DNA of 64,000 bases, taken from NCBI GenBank assembly GCA_037953625.1, contig CM075655.1, positions 122,457,001-122,521,000 of the forward strand, read 5' to 3'. Under the pieces are notes generated by a model. It was not told the DNA's origin and ran no database searches. It saw only the letters and a list, made by a program, of their open reading frames with translations. Source of the stretch: Crotalaria pallida (lineage: Eukaryota; Streptophyta; Magnoliopsida; Fabales; Fabaceae). Of this stretch, positions 12,645 through 24,588 are shown piece after piece. The translations under genes and the position numbers were made by a program. The number at the start of each line of letters is the position of its first letter. The first letter of the stretch is position 1.

Positions 12645-13100
12645 AAAATGCTAGGGCACTTGTTAAGGAGTCAATTATAGATAAAAGTTATTGGAAAGTG
12701 TAATTTTTTTATGTTTTCGAGTGAGTGGTGAACGTGAACTTAAAATTTTATTTCCATATGTACTCCCTCCGTCCCTTAATATAAGACACCATTTTGGTAA
12801 ATTTATTGTCCCTTATTATAAGTCATTTTGGAAAATATTTAGGTTGCATTAAAGAGTTTATTCCAAATACACCCCACATAATTACATAGGGGTAATAGGG
12901 TAACAATTACAATAGAGAGAGATAAATGAATAGAGTTGTAAAGTTGTAAATAGGGGTAACTTTGAAATGACAACATATTTTTTGATCAATTTGAAAGTAA
13001 TAATTACTTTTCTTAATATATGTGAATTAGATAAAAACGACTTATATAAAAGGACGGAGGGAGTAGTAAGTAACCCTAACAAGTGCCCCAAGGGCATGTT
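12645..13100. mobile_element. Nonautonomous element (ends CTAGGGCACTTGTTAAG) split by a MITE
   Basis: The left end GCTAGGGCACTTGTTAAG and the right end CCTAACAAGTGCCCCAAG are inverted repeats. A Stowaway-like MITE lies inside at 12765-13063. Relatives occur at 32856, 36408 and 63722. Confidence 0.55.
12765..13063. mobile_element. Stowaway-like MITE
   Basis: TA-flanked. The ends CTCCCTCCGTCCCTTAATAT and TATATAAAAGGACGGAGGGAG are inverted. The frames found on both strands across this element are products of the repeat. Confidence 0.85.
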
Positions 13101-13177
13101 AGCGAGACCCAAAAAGAAATTAGATTTTAGCACATATAATGATTCCACAGGATTTCATAATTGGGTTTTGAATAAGA

Positions 13178-13677
13178 AGAACTTATTTATGCTTTTGGTC
13201 CCTAAAAGTTCAGCGTGTTTTGGTTTTAGTCCCTATAAGTTATTTTGATCGAGACTGGTTCTTAATTTTTCAAACATTTTGGTTTTGATCCACTCTATTA
13301 TGAAAAAATTGTTATTTGCTGATGCGGCTAGTGGAACACCATATCAACAGTCAGGTAGTGTGAGAAGACGTCGAATAAGTGATATGACGTGAATGATATA
13401 GATCTATGAACACAAAATAGTCTCATACGTAAAATGGTCTCATAGGCAGAATTTTGTGTTTATGAACTTGAATCATCCATGTCACAATACTTATTTGGCG
13501 CTATCTCACACCACATAGCTATTGGTGTGGGTTTCCGTTAATCACGTCAACAAATAATTGACTTTTTCTTAACCAAAGCCAAAATGTTTAAAAAATTAAG
13601 GACCAGTCACGGTTAAAATAACTTTTAGGGACTAAAATCAAAACACACTGAACTTTTAGGGACCAATTTTTCATCAT
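13178..13677. mobile_element. Mutator-type MITE, second copy
   Basis: Homologous over its length to 11501-12011 (CTTATTTATG.., TTTTGGTTTTAGTCCCTATAAG, and inner TGTCACAATACTTATTTGGCG). The right terminus has decayed after TTTTAGGGACCAA, and no clean 9-bp duplication is visible. Confidence 0.7.
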
Positions 13678-14255
13678 GAAAATTTTATTAATTTCGTTAT
13701 TGGCATTGATAATGTTATAATTATTAATGGAAATTTTCAAAAATATTTAATAAATAAAAAATATTTGCCGAAAAAATTATTAAATACATGAAAATTTGAA
13801 ATTGACTCTTATAAATAAAATTAAAATAAAATATATATATATATAAAAAAAAATCAATGTATCTTGAAGAGCGAGGACAAGAGACACGTCCCCTAAGTTG
13901 GTGGATCTTTGATATATGGGATAGTGCAGAGTGCTTAGCATCTCAATAAACATAACAACTATGGGAAGAGTGAGGATGTGTAATGAAGCAATTCGAGCAA
14001 ACAAAGTTAAATTGTTCCAAGTAATATGACTGAGGTAAAATGTTTTAGACGATGGCACTGGAATCCACAACATAGAAGTGGAGACGCCAGGACTCTTGCC
14101 CCTCAAACACATACTAGTAGCTGGGTTGGAGACCGTGGTCTGTCAAATTCTGTTGAAGTGAAGATCTTTGTCTTCTGGATCTCGCGCTTTGACCCCAAAT
14201 TAACAAACATTAATAGATACTGTAATTTGCTATTCCCATGATTTAAATAATATTA
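13678..14255. other. Unassigned intergenic DNA
   Basis: Overlapping frames on both strands at 13780-14241 have no family resemblance. The segment 13860-14170 is less AT-rich than its surroundings and might be an old gene or retroelement fragment, but nothing identifies it. Confidence 0.3.
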
Positions 14256-14528
14256 CATCCGTCCCTGATTATAAGACCCTCTTGTGAGATTTCACGTTTA
14301 TTAACAAAGTGAAATAATTTAGTTAATTGTATTGAAAATGTGAACTTTTGATATGTATTTTCAAAATTACCCCTATTAATATTATTGGAAATCTAAAAAG
14401 TGTTAAATAAATAGGGGTAGTGTTTGTGGAAAAAAATAATTAATGCTCATTGAAAATTGGTACAGGGCCTTATAAATAGGGACAAAATAAAAATGCTAAG
14501 AGGGCCTTATAATTAGGGACGGAGGGAG
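14256..14528. mobile_element. Stowaway-like MITE
   Basis: TA-flanked, inverted ends CATCCGTCCCTGATTATAAG and TTATAATTAGGGACGGAGGG. Abuts the next MITE at 14556. Confidence 0.8.
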
Positions 14529-14555
14529 TACTAGAGTCTTGCTGATAAGCGACTA

Positions 14556-14921
14556 TTCCATTCGTTCTAATTTAACTCACATTTTATAAATTTCACACGA
14601 ATTAAAGAGGTCATTTAATATTTCAATTCTCAAGAGAATTATTAGATAACTTTACTATAATATCCTCAAAGTATATTAATTATCACTCATTTCACATTTT
14701 TCAACATATTAAATGTAAGATTAAACCTCGAGCGTGTGGTTCGGTGGTAGGGATTGATCCACGCTTAAGCAAGGTCAGGTGTTCGAATCCTGCCTTATGC
14801 ATGCAGCAGCGTTAAATCTCGGGGCCAGCTGTCCCACCCATTAGAGGTGCCTACTGCCTACAAGCCAACGAGGAGATTAGTCACTGCGATCGGCGGTGGA
14901 CACTCCGGTCATGGACCAAAA

Positions 14922-14976
<55 letters not shown>

Positions 14977-15089
14977 ATGTAAGATTAAAGGTGTAAAAAA
15001 ATCAAATAATACATCCTCGAATTCCTTAAGCGATAAATAATTTGAAACAAGTGAAAAATGCTAAAGTGACAGATAATATGGAACAGAGG
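14556..15089. mobile_element. Stowaway-like MITE split by a SINE
   Basis: Starts TTCCATTCGTTCTAATTTAA after TA and ends AATATGGAACAGAGG before TA. The interior (TAATATCCTCAAAGTATATT) matches the copies at 51886 and 17197. The SINE at 14726-14974 interrupts it. Confidence 0.6.
14726..14974 (+). mobile_element. tRNA-derived SINE (family C) with AAAT tail and 15-bp target duplication
   Basis: A box-A-like GTGGTTCGGTGGTAGGG, box B CAGGTGTTCGAATCCTG, and the 3' body GGAGATTAGTCACTGCGATC. The tail is (AAAT)n, about 14921-14974. Perfect AAATGTAAGATTAAA duplications at 14711-14725 and 14975-14989 place the insertion inside a MITE. Confidence 0.92.
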
Positions 15090-15460
15090 TAATATTTTAT
15101 TAAAGATTTTAGTATTAGAAAATCAAACATGAGTGTGCATTATTTTATGTCTTGAATATATAAAAAATCACATTTTTCATGAATTTTTACTATTTTTAAC
15201 CTCTTAACAAGTGCATCGAGGGCTCTAGTTAACCCCTTAGAGTTGGGGATTAGTATCGTAAAATGATTAGAATTTTTTGAAAATAATGCATCTAACAAAT
15301 CAAAGTACTTATGTTTTTATTTTTTCTAGACATTTAACGTGTATCATAATACATACACCCTCCGGTTTAGAATATAAGCGAAAAAAACTAGATTTGCGCA
15401 TGTTAAAAAAGTTTGTTGATTGTATTTAATTTTCTTAAATTTATATAAAAATATAGATAT
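15090..15460. other. Repeat remnants
   Basis: Contains one end of the CACTTGTTAAG family (CTCTTAACAAGTGCATCGAG near 15200) and the left end of a MITE (CACCCTCCGGTTTAGAATAT near 15356) that is interrupted by the SINE that follows. No gene is seen. Confidence 0.35.
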
Positions 15461-15643
15461 TTTACCAACAAAACCCAACACGGTTGGTAGATGACTGGGT
15501 TCCTTAAGCATGATGTCAAGGGTTCGATCCCTGCCGTGAGCATGGAAAAACTTTGTTGGTACAGACAAAACTCACTTCGGTAATCTCTACGTCTCGAAGG
15601 GAATTAGTCTTCGGATGTCGTCTGGAGGATACCCTTGGTGTAG

Positions 15644-15645
<2 letters not shown>
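15461..15645 (+). mobile_element. tRNA-derived SINE (family A), second copy
   Basis: Closely similar to 11099-11288: ACGGTTGGTAGATGACTGGG, box B AGGGTTCGATCCCTGCC, CTCACTTCGGTAATCTCTAC, GGATACCCTTGGTGTA. Its tail runs into a (TA)n tract instead of poly(A). Confidence 0.85.

Positions 15646-15683
<38 letters not shown>
15646..15683. repeat. (TA)n microsatellite at SINE 3' end
   Basis: About 19 TA units immediately after the SINE body. Confidence 0.95.
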
Positions 15684-15684
<1 letters not shown>

Positions 15685-16244
15685 TTAATTGCACTTTTGG
15701 TCCCCCAATTTTGACAATTTGACGATTTCGATCAAAGAATATTAGTTCCCAAAATCCCTTTTTCTTAACCCCAAATTCCTTTTTCTTTTCGATGGGGTTT
15801 AGTCAAAATTTTTTTTGTTATTTTTGAATCTGAAAATGCATTTTTTCAATCTATCCGACATTGAAAAATGCATTTTTAATATGGAAAAAAATACATTTTT
15901 TTAACTTGAAAGTATAATTTTTTTAAATTGAATCCCATAAAAAAAAGGTTTGAGATTACCAAAAAAGTTTGAGAATTAACTCTCCCAATCCAAATCATCC
16001 AGCAGCGACCCAACTAATGGACAACCACTTCCCCTTCACGGACCTTCACCTTGAACGAGATATCGTCAATGGGGATTGATTCGGCCCAAAGATTTTACTT
16101 GTCCTCTTACATAAGAATATAGAATAAAAAAAGTTCAATAGATATAATATTGAAACCTTCCCTTCCCAAAAATAAATAGATGAATAATCAAACTTTTAAA
16201 TGCGAACAATTTCCTCTAAAATAAAAAAATGCAAATAATTTAAT

Positions 16245-16420
16245 CAACCGAGGTTGACATAATTAATTGGTGCGAAATTATGTCATTTAAACAAATAGTT
16301 AAGGGTTTGATTCTTATTTTTTGACTTTTGCACAAGTCAAAACTTAATGAGACAAGTATTTAATGGTTTGTTTAACACATTAGTCAATTACTATTAAACA
16401 ATTAATTTAATATATTTTTG
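16245..16420 (+). mobile_element. Decayed SINE related to the 6126 copy
   Basis: Starts CAACCGAGGTTGACATAATT and carries a box-B-like AAGGGTTTGATTCTTA. It is diverged, with an unclear 3' end. Confidence 0.4.
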
Positions 16421-16892
16421 TATTCATCAACTAATTGCACTTCAAATTACAATTTTTAAATTTTAGATTTATTATTTTTAACTTTAGTTGAGGAAAATAA
16501 AATCTTCTCTATTTTATGTGGGACGGAGAGAGTATAACGTTACTTTTACAACTATTCCAAACACATACTTTGATCGGCTATGAAAATAGTTAGTTGAATA
16601 ATTACTTATCACATGTATAATTTCATTTTTAAAAAAATGATTTTGAAGTGACATATTCGATTTGGATTTGAAATCATTTATTTAATAAATTATCAAAGGT
16701 TCTCTTATCATCAGCCTTGTCATTGTATTTTATTGAAATATTAAAGATATAATAAATTTATTTTTTTTGAGTTATTATTTTCAATAAAATATATTTAATT
16801 CGGGATACTTATCCTCAACCATTTAAGAAATTTCATTATAAAAAGACACGAAATTGCATTTATTGATTGAAGATCAAAACAATCATCATTTT

Positions 16893-17108
16893 TTTTTGTC
16901 GAAATCAGGTGGTATTTGGATTTCACATTCTTTTTGCCTCAACTAATCCATCTCGGGTCCACAAACTGTGCGAGTCTTTGTCTAAACGGTATGGATTCTC
17001 CCCGATAATTGTTGCCTTACTGAGACTCGAACCTTTAACCTTGAAGTCCCTAAGTGTCCATCCAGTTTTCACCAGGCAATCCACTTGGGTATCATCGCAT
17101 TTTTTCAA
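16893..17108 (-). mobile_element. tRNA-derived SINE (family F), minus strand
   Basis: On minus: TGATACCCAAGTGGATTGCC, box B AAAGGTTCGAGTCTCAG, body GGGGAGAATCCATACCG, and a poly(A) tail after TTCGAC. The flanks share ATCATC and T-runs but no long duplication. The frames on both strands here are SINE sequence, not genes. Confidence 0.75.
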
Positions 17109-17196
17109 AGTGTATTTTTTTTTGTATTGGGATGTATATGAATGGAGAGATTAATTCTTAAATTATACTAGATAGTACTCATTTAGTTTCGTTTTA

Positions 17197-17593
17197 CTCC
17201 TTATGTTTCAATTTATATCTCATTTTAAGAGATGCACAAAGATTAAAAATCTTATTTAATACTTTAATATTCAAGAGAAATATTAAATGTATAACTTTAT
17301 TATAATATTCTCACATTGCATTAATTATCAGTTATTTAACATATTAAATACAAAATTAGTTGAAAAAAAAAATTAGCACATCCTCAAATTCCTAAAATAA
17401 TAAATATTTTGGAATAAGTTAAAAATATTAAAGTAACAAATAAAAAAACGAATGCTGTATGCGTTTTTCAATATTACAATGGACAATGTAAAAATTTCTA
17501 TTAATGCTCAGATTACTTATTTTTGAAATTTAAAGCATTTATCAATCTTCTTAATATTTTCAAAATTTTAGTTATAAAGTGGAATGAAGGGAG
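17197..17593. mobile_element. Decayed Stowaway-like MITE
   Basis: TA-flanked, starts CTCCTTATGTTTCAATTTAT and ends GGAATGAAGGGAG before TA. Confidence 0.5.
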
Positions 17594-17629
17594 TACTCTC
17601 ATATTTCATCAACATTGGGGCATAATAGA

Positions 17630-18290
17630 GTCTTCAGAGTATTTGGTTGAGAGTTTTAACACAAGATTTTTATAAGACTTTGCTATTCTTTAAAATATTA
17701 TAGAAAATCTTAAGTTGAGTCCGTAAAATAAAAAATTATACTTAAGACTTTGTGGTTCCAATATTTTTTTTTGTATTTTCTCTCTTTGCATTCTTCATTA
17801 TCTTAATAATAAATAAATAAATAACGATAACAATAAATAATAATTAATAAACTAATAATAATACCTAAATATTAATATTGTTTTTAATAGTAAATAATAA
17901 TATTATTAAATATATTGTGTTATTATGAAATATGTATATGTGTGTATTTAAAAAATGCATACATAAAAAAATATTTAAAAAATGGATTTGTAAACAACAA
18001 AGAGCTATTGAAATTATTATTGCAATATTTTTTTTTTATTAAAAATGGTTATGACACATTTTCGAACACAAAATTTAATATTTTAATTTTTAAATATTAT
18101 TTGAATGCTAATATAATTTTTGAAAATTTATAAATGTCGATGTGATAAACGAATTTAGGATTATTTTTAGAAATACTAGGTAATTGGCAATATTGTAATT
18201 ACATTTCAAAAACATTATTAAAATGAAATTGAGTTTAAAAGTACTTATGATATAATGTTGATGCATGAGTTTTATGAGTCTCATGAGTTT
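17630..18290. repeat. Dispersed AT-rich repeat shared with 60.7-61.6 kb
   Basis: The string TATTATTTGAATGC.AATATA.TTTTTGAAAATTTA (18093 on) recurs near 60787 and 61351. Both places also share TTATGA-x-TC..GAG..GTTTTAACT and AGACTCAACTTAA/TTAAGTTGAGTCC motifs. This points to at least three copies of one nonautonomous family of unknown class. Confidence 0.45.
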
Positions 18291-18299
18291 TAACTATTA

Positions 18300-18579
18300 C
18301 TTCATCCGGTCCTATTTATAAGACTCTTTTTGAGTTTTTATTTTGGTTTTATTAATAAAACCTCATTTCAATTTTCAATACCATTTAATTACTTTTTTCT
18401 ACAAACACCCCTATTAACTCTACACTTTTTAGAGTTCTAATAATATTTATAGGGGTAGTTTTGAAAAAGTACGAAATATATCAAATTTTCACATTCCCAA
18501 TGTTACTAACAAATTTAATAATTTTCCTTAGTGGGAATGAAATACGCCAAAAAAGTCTTATAAATTGGATCAGAGGGAG
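18300..18579. mobile_element. Stowaway-like MITE
   Basis: TA-flanked, inverted ends CTTCATCCGGTCCTATTTAT and ATAAATTGGATCAGAGGGAG, with the family interior AGGGGTAGTTTTGAAAAAG. Confidence 0.75.
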
Positions 18580-18787
18580 TATAATTGAAAATATGAAAAA
18601 TCTAAAATTAACTCTTCAGCGTATTATAAAATATGAGAAGTTGAGGGTAAAAAGATTTCCCTCCAAATAACAGTTTTTCCTCCTAAAAGTGTGATTAATG
18701 CAAACATACATAATTAATCAAGTCTTTCCTTATCTTTGATCGTGGGTTTAAAATTCAATCTCAACCGTTAACAATGTTCCATAATAA

Positions 18788-20200
18788 TCTATATCTATAT
18801 ATTATATATGTAAAGCAAGCTACAAAATAACAATTAATACAGTGTAGTCTAAATAGCAAAATTAACTTCTGAAAAATAAACTCTATATTGAATAAATATA
18901 TAATTTTTAAATTTATATTGAAGCTAAGAAGGCAATTATTAAAAAATAATATAGCACAATAGAATTGAAGTATAGTTAATACCAGCTATAACAAGAATGA
19001 CATTAGAAAAGGGAAATGAAAATAATATTGCTACGACAAAAAAAAAAAAAAGGAAATGAAAAGATGATTAGTGCATAATAGCTCATTTCCGTAAAATATT
19101 TTAAGATATTACTTTTTTATCATGCTGGAGATCTTGAATGTGCAAGATAATTGATAATAGTGTATATACATATTTTCTTCATCTCTATAATTTTTGCTCT
19201 TCTATTTATTCTATTGGAATTTTTCTAATTTTTTAATCATATTTTAATTGTAAGAAGTTCACGATGTCTAATATTGAATAATGTTAAGCATGCTATTCAT
19301 TCCGGAGTAATAGAATAAGATTTGTATGTTATTCATTCCATTTTTCGGTAACTCTCTTATTTTATTTGATTAACATAAGCAAACATCCACTTATTTGAAA
19401 ACAAGATTATTCGAAAGCAAGGTGATTTCAAAGACATGATTTTTGAAGTCATTATTCAAGTTTCTATTGGGTTTGTTTCTTTTAATCTTCTATTTTCTAT
19501 TGTTTTTTTTTAATATCTTTAAATTTTAATGTTATATATATTATTAGATTTTCTATTATTGATCTCAATCCGCTTTATAATATGTTTCACTTTGTATATT
19601 GAAAGAGATGTGGTTTTGTAGATATTTTGGGAATCGATTATTCACTCTTGAGAGGAATCAAAGATATGATTAGGCAAATATAAAATATAAAAATATTTGT
19701 TTATTTAGACAAATGCTCATGAATAGTTCCACATATGACATCATTTATTAAAGTTTAATTTTTTTTTAAATATTTACATTTTGCTTAATATATAGACAGA
19801 AGTTTGTGCATTATATACTATACAAATTTTATATTATATAATTGCCTCACCAAAAAATACAGAGAAAAATAATAATAGTTACTCATAATGTTTTTAAAGT
19901 ATTCATGATTGTTTCACATATTATAATTTTTTTCAAAATCTTTTTCACATTTTATCTAATTATAAGTATTATATTCCGATTTGATTACATAAATTTGTAT
20001 GATCATAAATATTATTTTTTTAAATGTAAATTTGTTATAATTAAAATAAATACCATATAAAATATAATTCCAAAAAAATGATAAATTTATTGTCCTCTAA
20101 AAAAATAGTCATATGTAAATAAAATTAATGTTTAATGTTTGAACAAATTGAAAGAATATTGAAATTTAAGACCTGTGCATTGCACGAGCAATTTTCCTAG
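18788..20200 (+). mobile_element. Nonautonomous Helitron-like element
   Basis: The 5' end is TCTATATCTATATATTAT after A, and the 3' end is a GTGCATTGCAC hairpin, 13 bases, then CTAG followed by T. Insertion between A and T, 5' TC, and 3' hairpin plus CTRR are Helitron hallmarks. There is no RepHel coding sequence. The last about 430 bases recur inverted at 46316-46765. The 3' end is firmer than the 5' end. Confidence 0.6.
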
Positions 20201-20329
20201 TACAATAAAATGATAACATAATGCTAATGTATCAAAGTTTGCTAAATTTGATCTGATGACTATGTTTTGGATGGTTGGTAGGCAATAGAAAAACGTGCAT
20301 AATGCCCCCACCAGAGATTTGGGTTGATA

Positions 20330-20732
20330 ATGTTAGTGGGCGCCCGTGAATCGTTTCATCACGTGATCTCATTGGGTATGGTCTCTGATGGGTGCTGGGC
20401 ACTGGGCATGCCAACTTTATCATCCAAATTCGTGGCCCATAATGGATTCACCTTTTTGGTAAACAGAAAAAAAGAGGGCAGATTCAGAGTCAGAGCGCCA
20501 AAAACCCACATGGTAGAAAACACGTTCCCAGTGCAGCAGCCCCTACAACGAGACACACGCAGCATGAAAACCCGCGAAACTTCTAACGAGTTAGAGGTAA
20601 ACGACATCACCCACTTCCCACCTTTGCCGCGCCTTTTATACATCTCTACCTTTCTTTTCCACTTTTCTAAAAACGTGGTCTTCGTTTTAGGGTTCACAAG
20701 CTCGTAAGACGCCGCATTCTCTTGAAAACTCA
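20330..20732 (+). promoter_or_regulatory. Upstream region of the queuosine-salvage gene with TATA-like motif
   Basis: This 400-base stretch is visibly richer in G+C than its surroundings and lies directly before the first exon. A TTTTATAC motif at 20634-20641, about 90 nt before the ATG, could be a TATA box. Open frames read here on both strands resemble no family I know and are probably chance products of the higher G+C. The transcription start is not determined. Confidence 0.35.
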
Positions 20733-23700
20733 ATGGACAATGTTAGGGAAAGCTCTGCTTGGGTCGCTAGCCGCTCCTCTCACGTTGTCGTCGACTCTGC
20801 AGGTTCTTCACTACCAATACAATACCAATGCCTTTTCTTTTTATCATAATAGTGTGTACAGTACTCTGCAAAAATAAAATAAAATGCGAGTGTTGTGGTT
20901 TTCAGGGATTGAGAAAGTGGTGAGCACTATTGATACCATTCCTAAGGTGGAATGGGATTTCGAAGGGATTCACTATTTTGATAATGGACCTCTCACTGTT
21001 CAATACTTGCTTGTCTTGGACGCCCTTAATTTTTGCTTCTGGCCCGGTAACGTTCTTCATTTTTTGTGCTAGATAAGGATAAGGATAACTGCTTCATTGA
21101 AAATATCCTAATAATGCTAGTAACGCTTTGGTCATGTACTACTAAGGTTTTTTAAGCTGTCGGTGGTCCCCTGTTGTTTTTGTTTGCTACTTCCTTTAAC
21201 ACTCTTTTGGGACTTCTTATTTTCATACTATTTATAACATCCTATTTTAATCTTTCAATTGCATTTAATTACTTCTTTGTACAAACATTCATGTTTACTC
21301 AACATTTTTTAGAGTCTTAATAATAATTTTAGGGGTGGTTTTGGAAAAGTATAGCAAATTTTCACATTTCCAATGTCATTAACAAATTTAACTACTTTCT
21401 TTGATGAAAGTGAAAAATTCCGAAAGGGTGTTATAAATAAGATTGGAGGGAGTATTTTTATGAGAGGTGTTTCAATTTTTTATGTGTTACATTTGAGTTC
21501 GTTAGAGTACATGGTTTCCGGTGAGTCCTGGTAAAGAGAGTAGATTAAATGGAGGCTATTCCAATTTCCAGAGGTAGAGGAACACATCAAGAAAAACTAT
21601 AAACGAAACAATTAAGAATGATCTAGATTTCACAGTATAACCTTATCAATGGACATGATTTATGACAGAACATCATGGCATCGTTTGATCCTTGTAGCCA
21701 TCCCATGCAGTGGGAATAAGGCTCGATTGTGGGGTGAAGATCAGATGCCTTAAATTCTAAATTTTATTTTGATTCTATTTTGCTGAAATCAAAATCAGAA
21801 CTGTTCAATTTTTCATCTAATGGCTCAGATCCCTGGAATGCACAAGTTATCATTTGTTAAAGTCACCAAATCCAAATGCATTTTAAGCCTACTATTTTTG
21901 TAAGGATATTTGAATCATCGTTGTAAGAATTAGTATAGTTTACACGAGGTCGTGAGTTCATACCTCACCGTCATGGCGTCATCATTGTACCAAAAAAGTG
22001 AATAAGTTGATATATATACAGAACATGGTTTTTGCACTTGGTAGTAATGAAAATTGGATGTGAATATCCAAGAGGGGACGGATTTGGATTTACGTATATG
22101 TAGGATTTCAGCGTTTTGCCTGGTTTTAACTGCCATCTTTTTTGTTGTTTTGAATGGAATACCTTTTTCTCATTTATTAACAGATAAGGATTTGAATTAT
22201 GATCACTTGGCGTCTGGACTAAAGGCAGCTCTTCAAAATGATAAATCTGCATTTGATGCTGATCGTCTGCAAAAGTACACTGGTAATTCTTCTGCTTGGA
22301 CCTTGTATTGCCTTTATGCAAATTAACATGCTTGCTGAAGTTCACCCATTCTCATATACACATTTGAATTGAAATGACAAATATGCCATATTGCCATTTA
22401 TTTCATCCATAATTTGTTTGTTTTTACATTATCACTTGAAACCAAGGCTTGTTAAAATTATTCCTCTATGTAAATTAACATGCTTGTTGAAAGCTCATCC
22501 ATTCTCCTTTAGACATTTGGGTTGAAATGACAAATGTGTCAAGTATTTTGTCATTACTTTGTTTGTATTTTCATTATCAGTTGAGATTAGGCTTGTTGAG
22601 AATTATGAAAGGGTAGATATAAATTTGAGACGTGCCTATATTTTTTGTTGATCTCAATATGGTATGCATATATTATTATTGCAGTGCATACAATCATGAA
22701 TACTATTATGAATCCGTCGATGGTAGTCGTGACTCAGGACAGTGAATAGAACACTATAAAGTCTTTGTTCATATTGTGCTGCCTGTTCAAATGCAATACT
22801 TTTGCTTCTTGGCACATGGTGCATTGGTGCTTGCTTACAGTGGTTAAGCATGAAAAGATATTGAATTGAACTTCTTGGGACAGAACCAAATCTAGGATTT
22901 ATGTTGATGTTAGGGTGTTTATAAAAGGACATATCCATTTGGTCTAACAGTGATTTGGTTGCTTCCAGTGAGGAAATACATTTTCATGAATAGCATAATG
23001 AAAAACTCCGTTCACAATGACAGGTCCTCAACTACGTGAGCTTTTGAAGTGGCCTAGACCCCTCCCTTTGGAAGATGAACGTGTCAGGCTACTTCATGAG
23101 GTAAAATAATTCATCTCTGAAGTTACCTTTAATCACAGTTATATTCATCTTTATTTTTTACAAATTTCATTTATTTTGTTTTTTTTTTTTAATTTTTATT
23201 TCTTTAGATTTAGCAATGACATTAAGCATGTTGCGAGGCCTGATAGCCATGAGTCTAATACAGTTCACATTTATTACTAGGTTGGGATTGAATTGGAAAG
23301 GAATTTTGAGGGAAAAGCATCTAATATTGTGGAGAGCTGTGGAAAATCAGCTGTGAATCTTGTTGCTATTGTTGCACGTCATTTTCCTGGTATCTTAGCC
23401 TTTTTTATTCATTTCTTAACTTGCATTACTCATGTTCTGAATGAAATGATGACCTATTAAATACTTCTGTTTAAAGTTGAGGTTTAGTGCAAAGAATTTG
23501 GTGAACTGACTATGAAATTGAAATGTTTTAGGCTTTAGAGACCATTCAGTGTACAAAGGCCACCAAGTGTTTTTATATAAAAGAGCTCAGATATTTGCAG
23601 CAGATTTATGGGGTGCGTTCAGGGGCCAAGGATATGGTGAGTTTAAAGACGTCGGCTCTTTGACCATAATGGCGGACTACATTGTCCCAGCTGTGCTGCG

Positions 23701-24588
23701 GCAACTTGGTGTTTTAAAATATAGTCCAACACTTGCCACCACTATTGAAGCCAGTGGAGAAATAGGTGCAGGGACTGAGGAGGAAGTTGAACTACGGGCT
23801 TGCTCTATACATGCTGTGGAGAAAATGAGGGAGCTGATAAGTGTAAAATCAGGAAGACAGGTAAGTTTGCATCTACCATTTATAGCCCATTTTCTTTTTT
23901 CAGTGCATTTAGAAATCTGTTTCTTTTAGTCTATTAAAATTTGAAATGACAAAAAAGTGAAGAATAATTGACCGGCAATTCCCTTTGTTTTAGTTTTACT
24001 TTTCTCTAAACAGTTAAACTTTTTTTTAACAACTTGCTTATGACACAATTACCAAATCCGTGGTACTTTTGGTACACATACATGGTTCTGGTTCGTCACT
24101 TTTTACCATATAATTACGATACATTTCTTTACATTGTGAAGTAACATGAATTAATTTGCGATTCGTGGTACATGAGAACCAGTACATGGTCCGCAAGGTT
24201 ATTGAGAAAATTATGTAACTCTGGGTTGTGAAATTCCATTTAGGTTCTAATAACGCTGAAAATGATTGTTCTTTTTTGCCTGAATATATATTTCTGTTGC
24301 AAAGTTTTCTTCTAAAGAATTTGGTAATGTATTAGCAAGAAATGATTTCATATTTTCGCCGTTATTTTTGCGCAGTTGTTCTTCATTTTATTTGAAACTG
24401 AAAAGCCTTCTTCTTTTTCTTTTCACTTAACATTTAACCAGTTATTTTGTCCTTTCACTATGTTTTTGACTTAAATATGTAGCTACTCATTTCAGGTGCT
24501 CAGCGTGGAGCTGGATCTTTGGCTCTGGGCTTCTGGTGTTCAGTCTGCATCTCTTCAACACCACCGAACACTATCAATATACTATTGA
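20733..24588 (+). CDS. QNG1: Queuosine 5'-phosphate N-glycosylase/hydrolase (queuosine salvage protein, DUF2419)
   Basis: Seven exons join in frame: 20733-20802, 20906-21046, 22184-22282, 23024-23100, 23281-23389, 23532-23860, 24496-24588, all with GT-AG introns, giving 305 aa (918 nt with stop). The start is the first ATG, opening MDNVRESSAWVASRSSHVVV. The family signature is clear: VEWDFEGIHYFD near residues 34-45, LLVLDALNFCFWP around 53-65, RHFPGFRDHSVYKG around 162-175, F-x-D...ADYIVP at 203-218 with Asp205 and Asp214, and a C-terminal ELDLWLWASG block at 280-289. Known for the family: it hydrolyses queuosine 5'-monophosphate to release queuine for tRNA modification at position 34 of GUN-anticodon tRNAs. 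Eukaryotes cannot make queuine, so this is a salvage step. No signal peptide or membrane segment is seen, so a cytosolic protein is likely. Length is slightly below the roughly 340 aa of the human protein. Intron 2 holds a MITE. No frameshift or stop was found. Confidence 0.93.
21190..21452. mobile_element. Stowaway-like MITE in intron 2 of the queuosine-salvage gene
   Basis: Begins after a TA and ends GGAGGGAG followed by TA. The interior carries the family pattern CATTTAATTACTTC..ACAAACA..AGGGGTGGTTTTG seen in the other copies. The left end has decayed, so this is an old insertion. It lies wholly in the intron and leaves both splice sites untouched. Confidence 0.6.

Noticed and set aside
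13780..14241. Overlapping 110- and 71-codon frames on opposite strands
   Set aside because: They conflict with each other, lack any domain or splice support, and sit between a Mutator-type MITE and a Stowaway MITE.
20324..20733. 127- and 124-codon frames on opposite strands before the queuosine-salvage gene
   Set aside because: Both occupy the G+C-richer promoter/leader and show no family features; such length is expected by chance at that composition.
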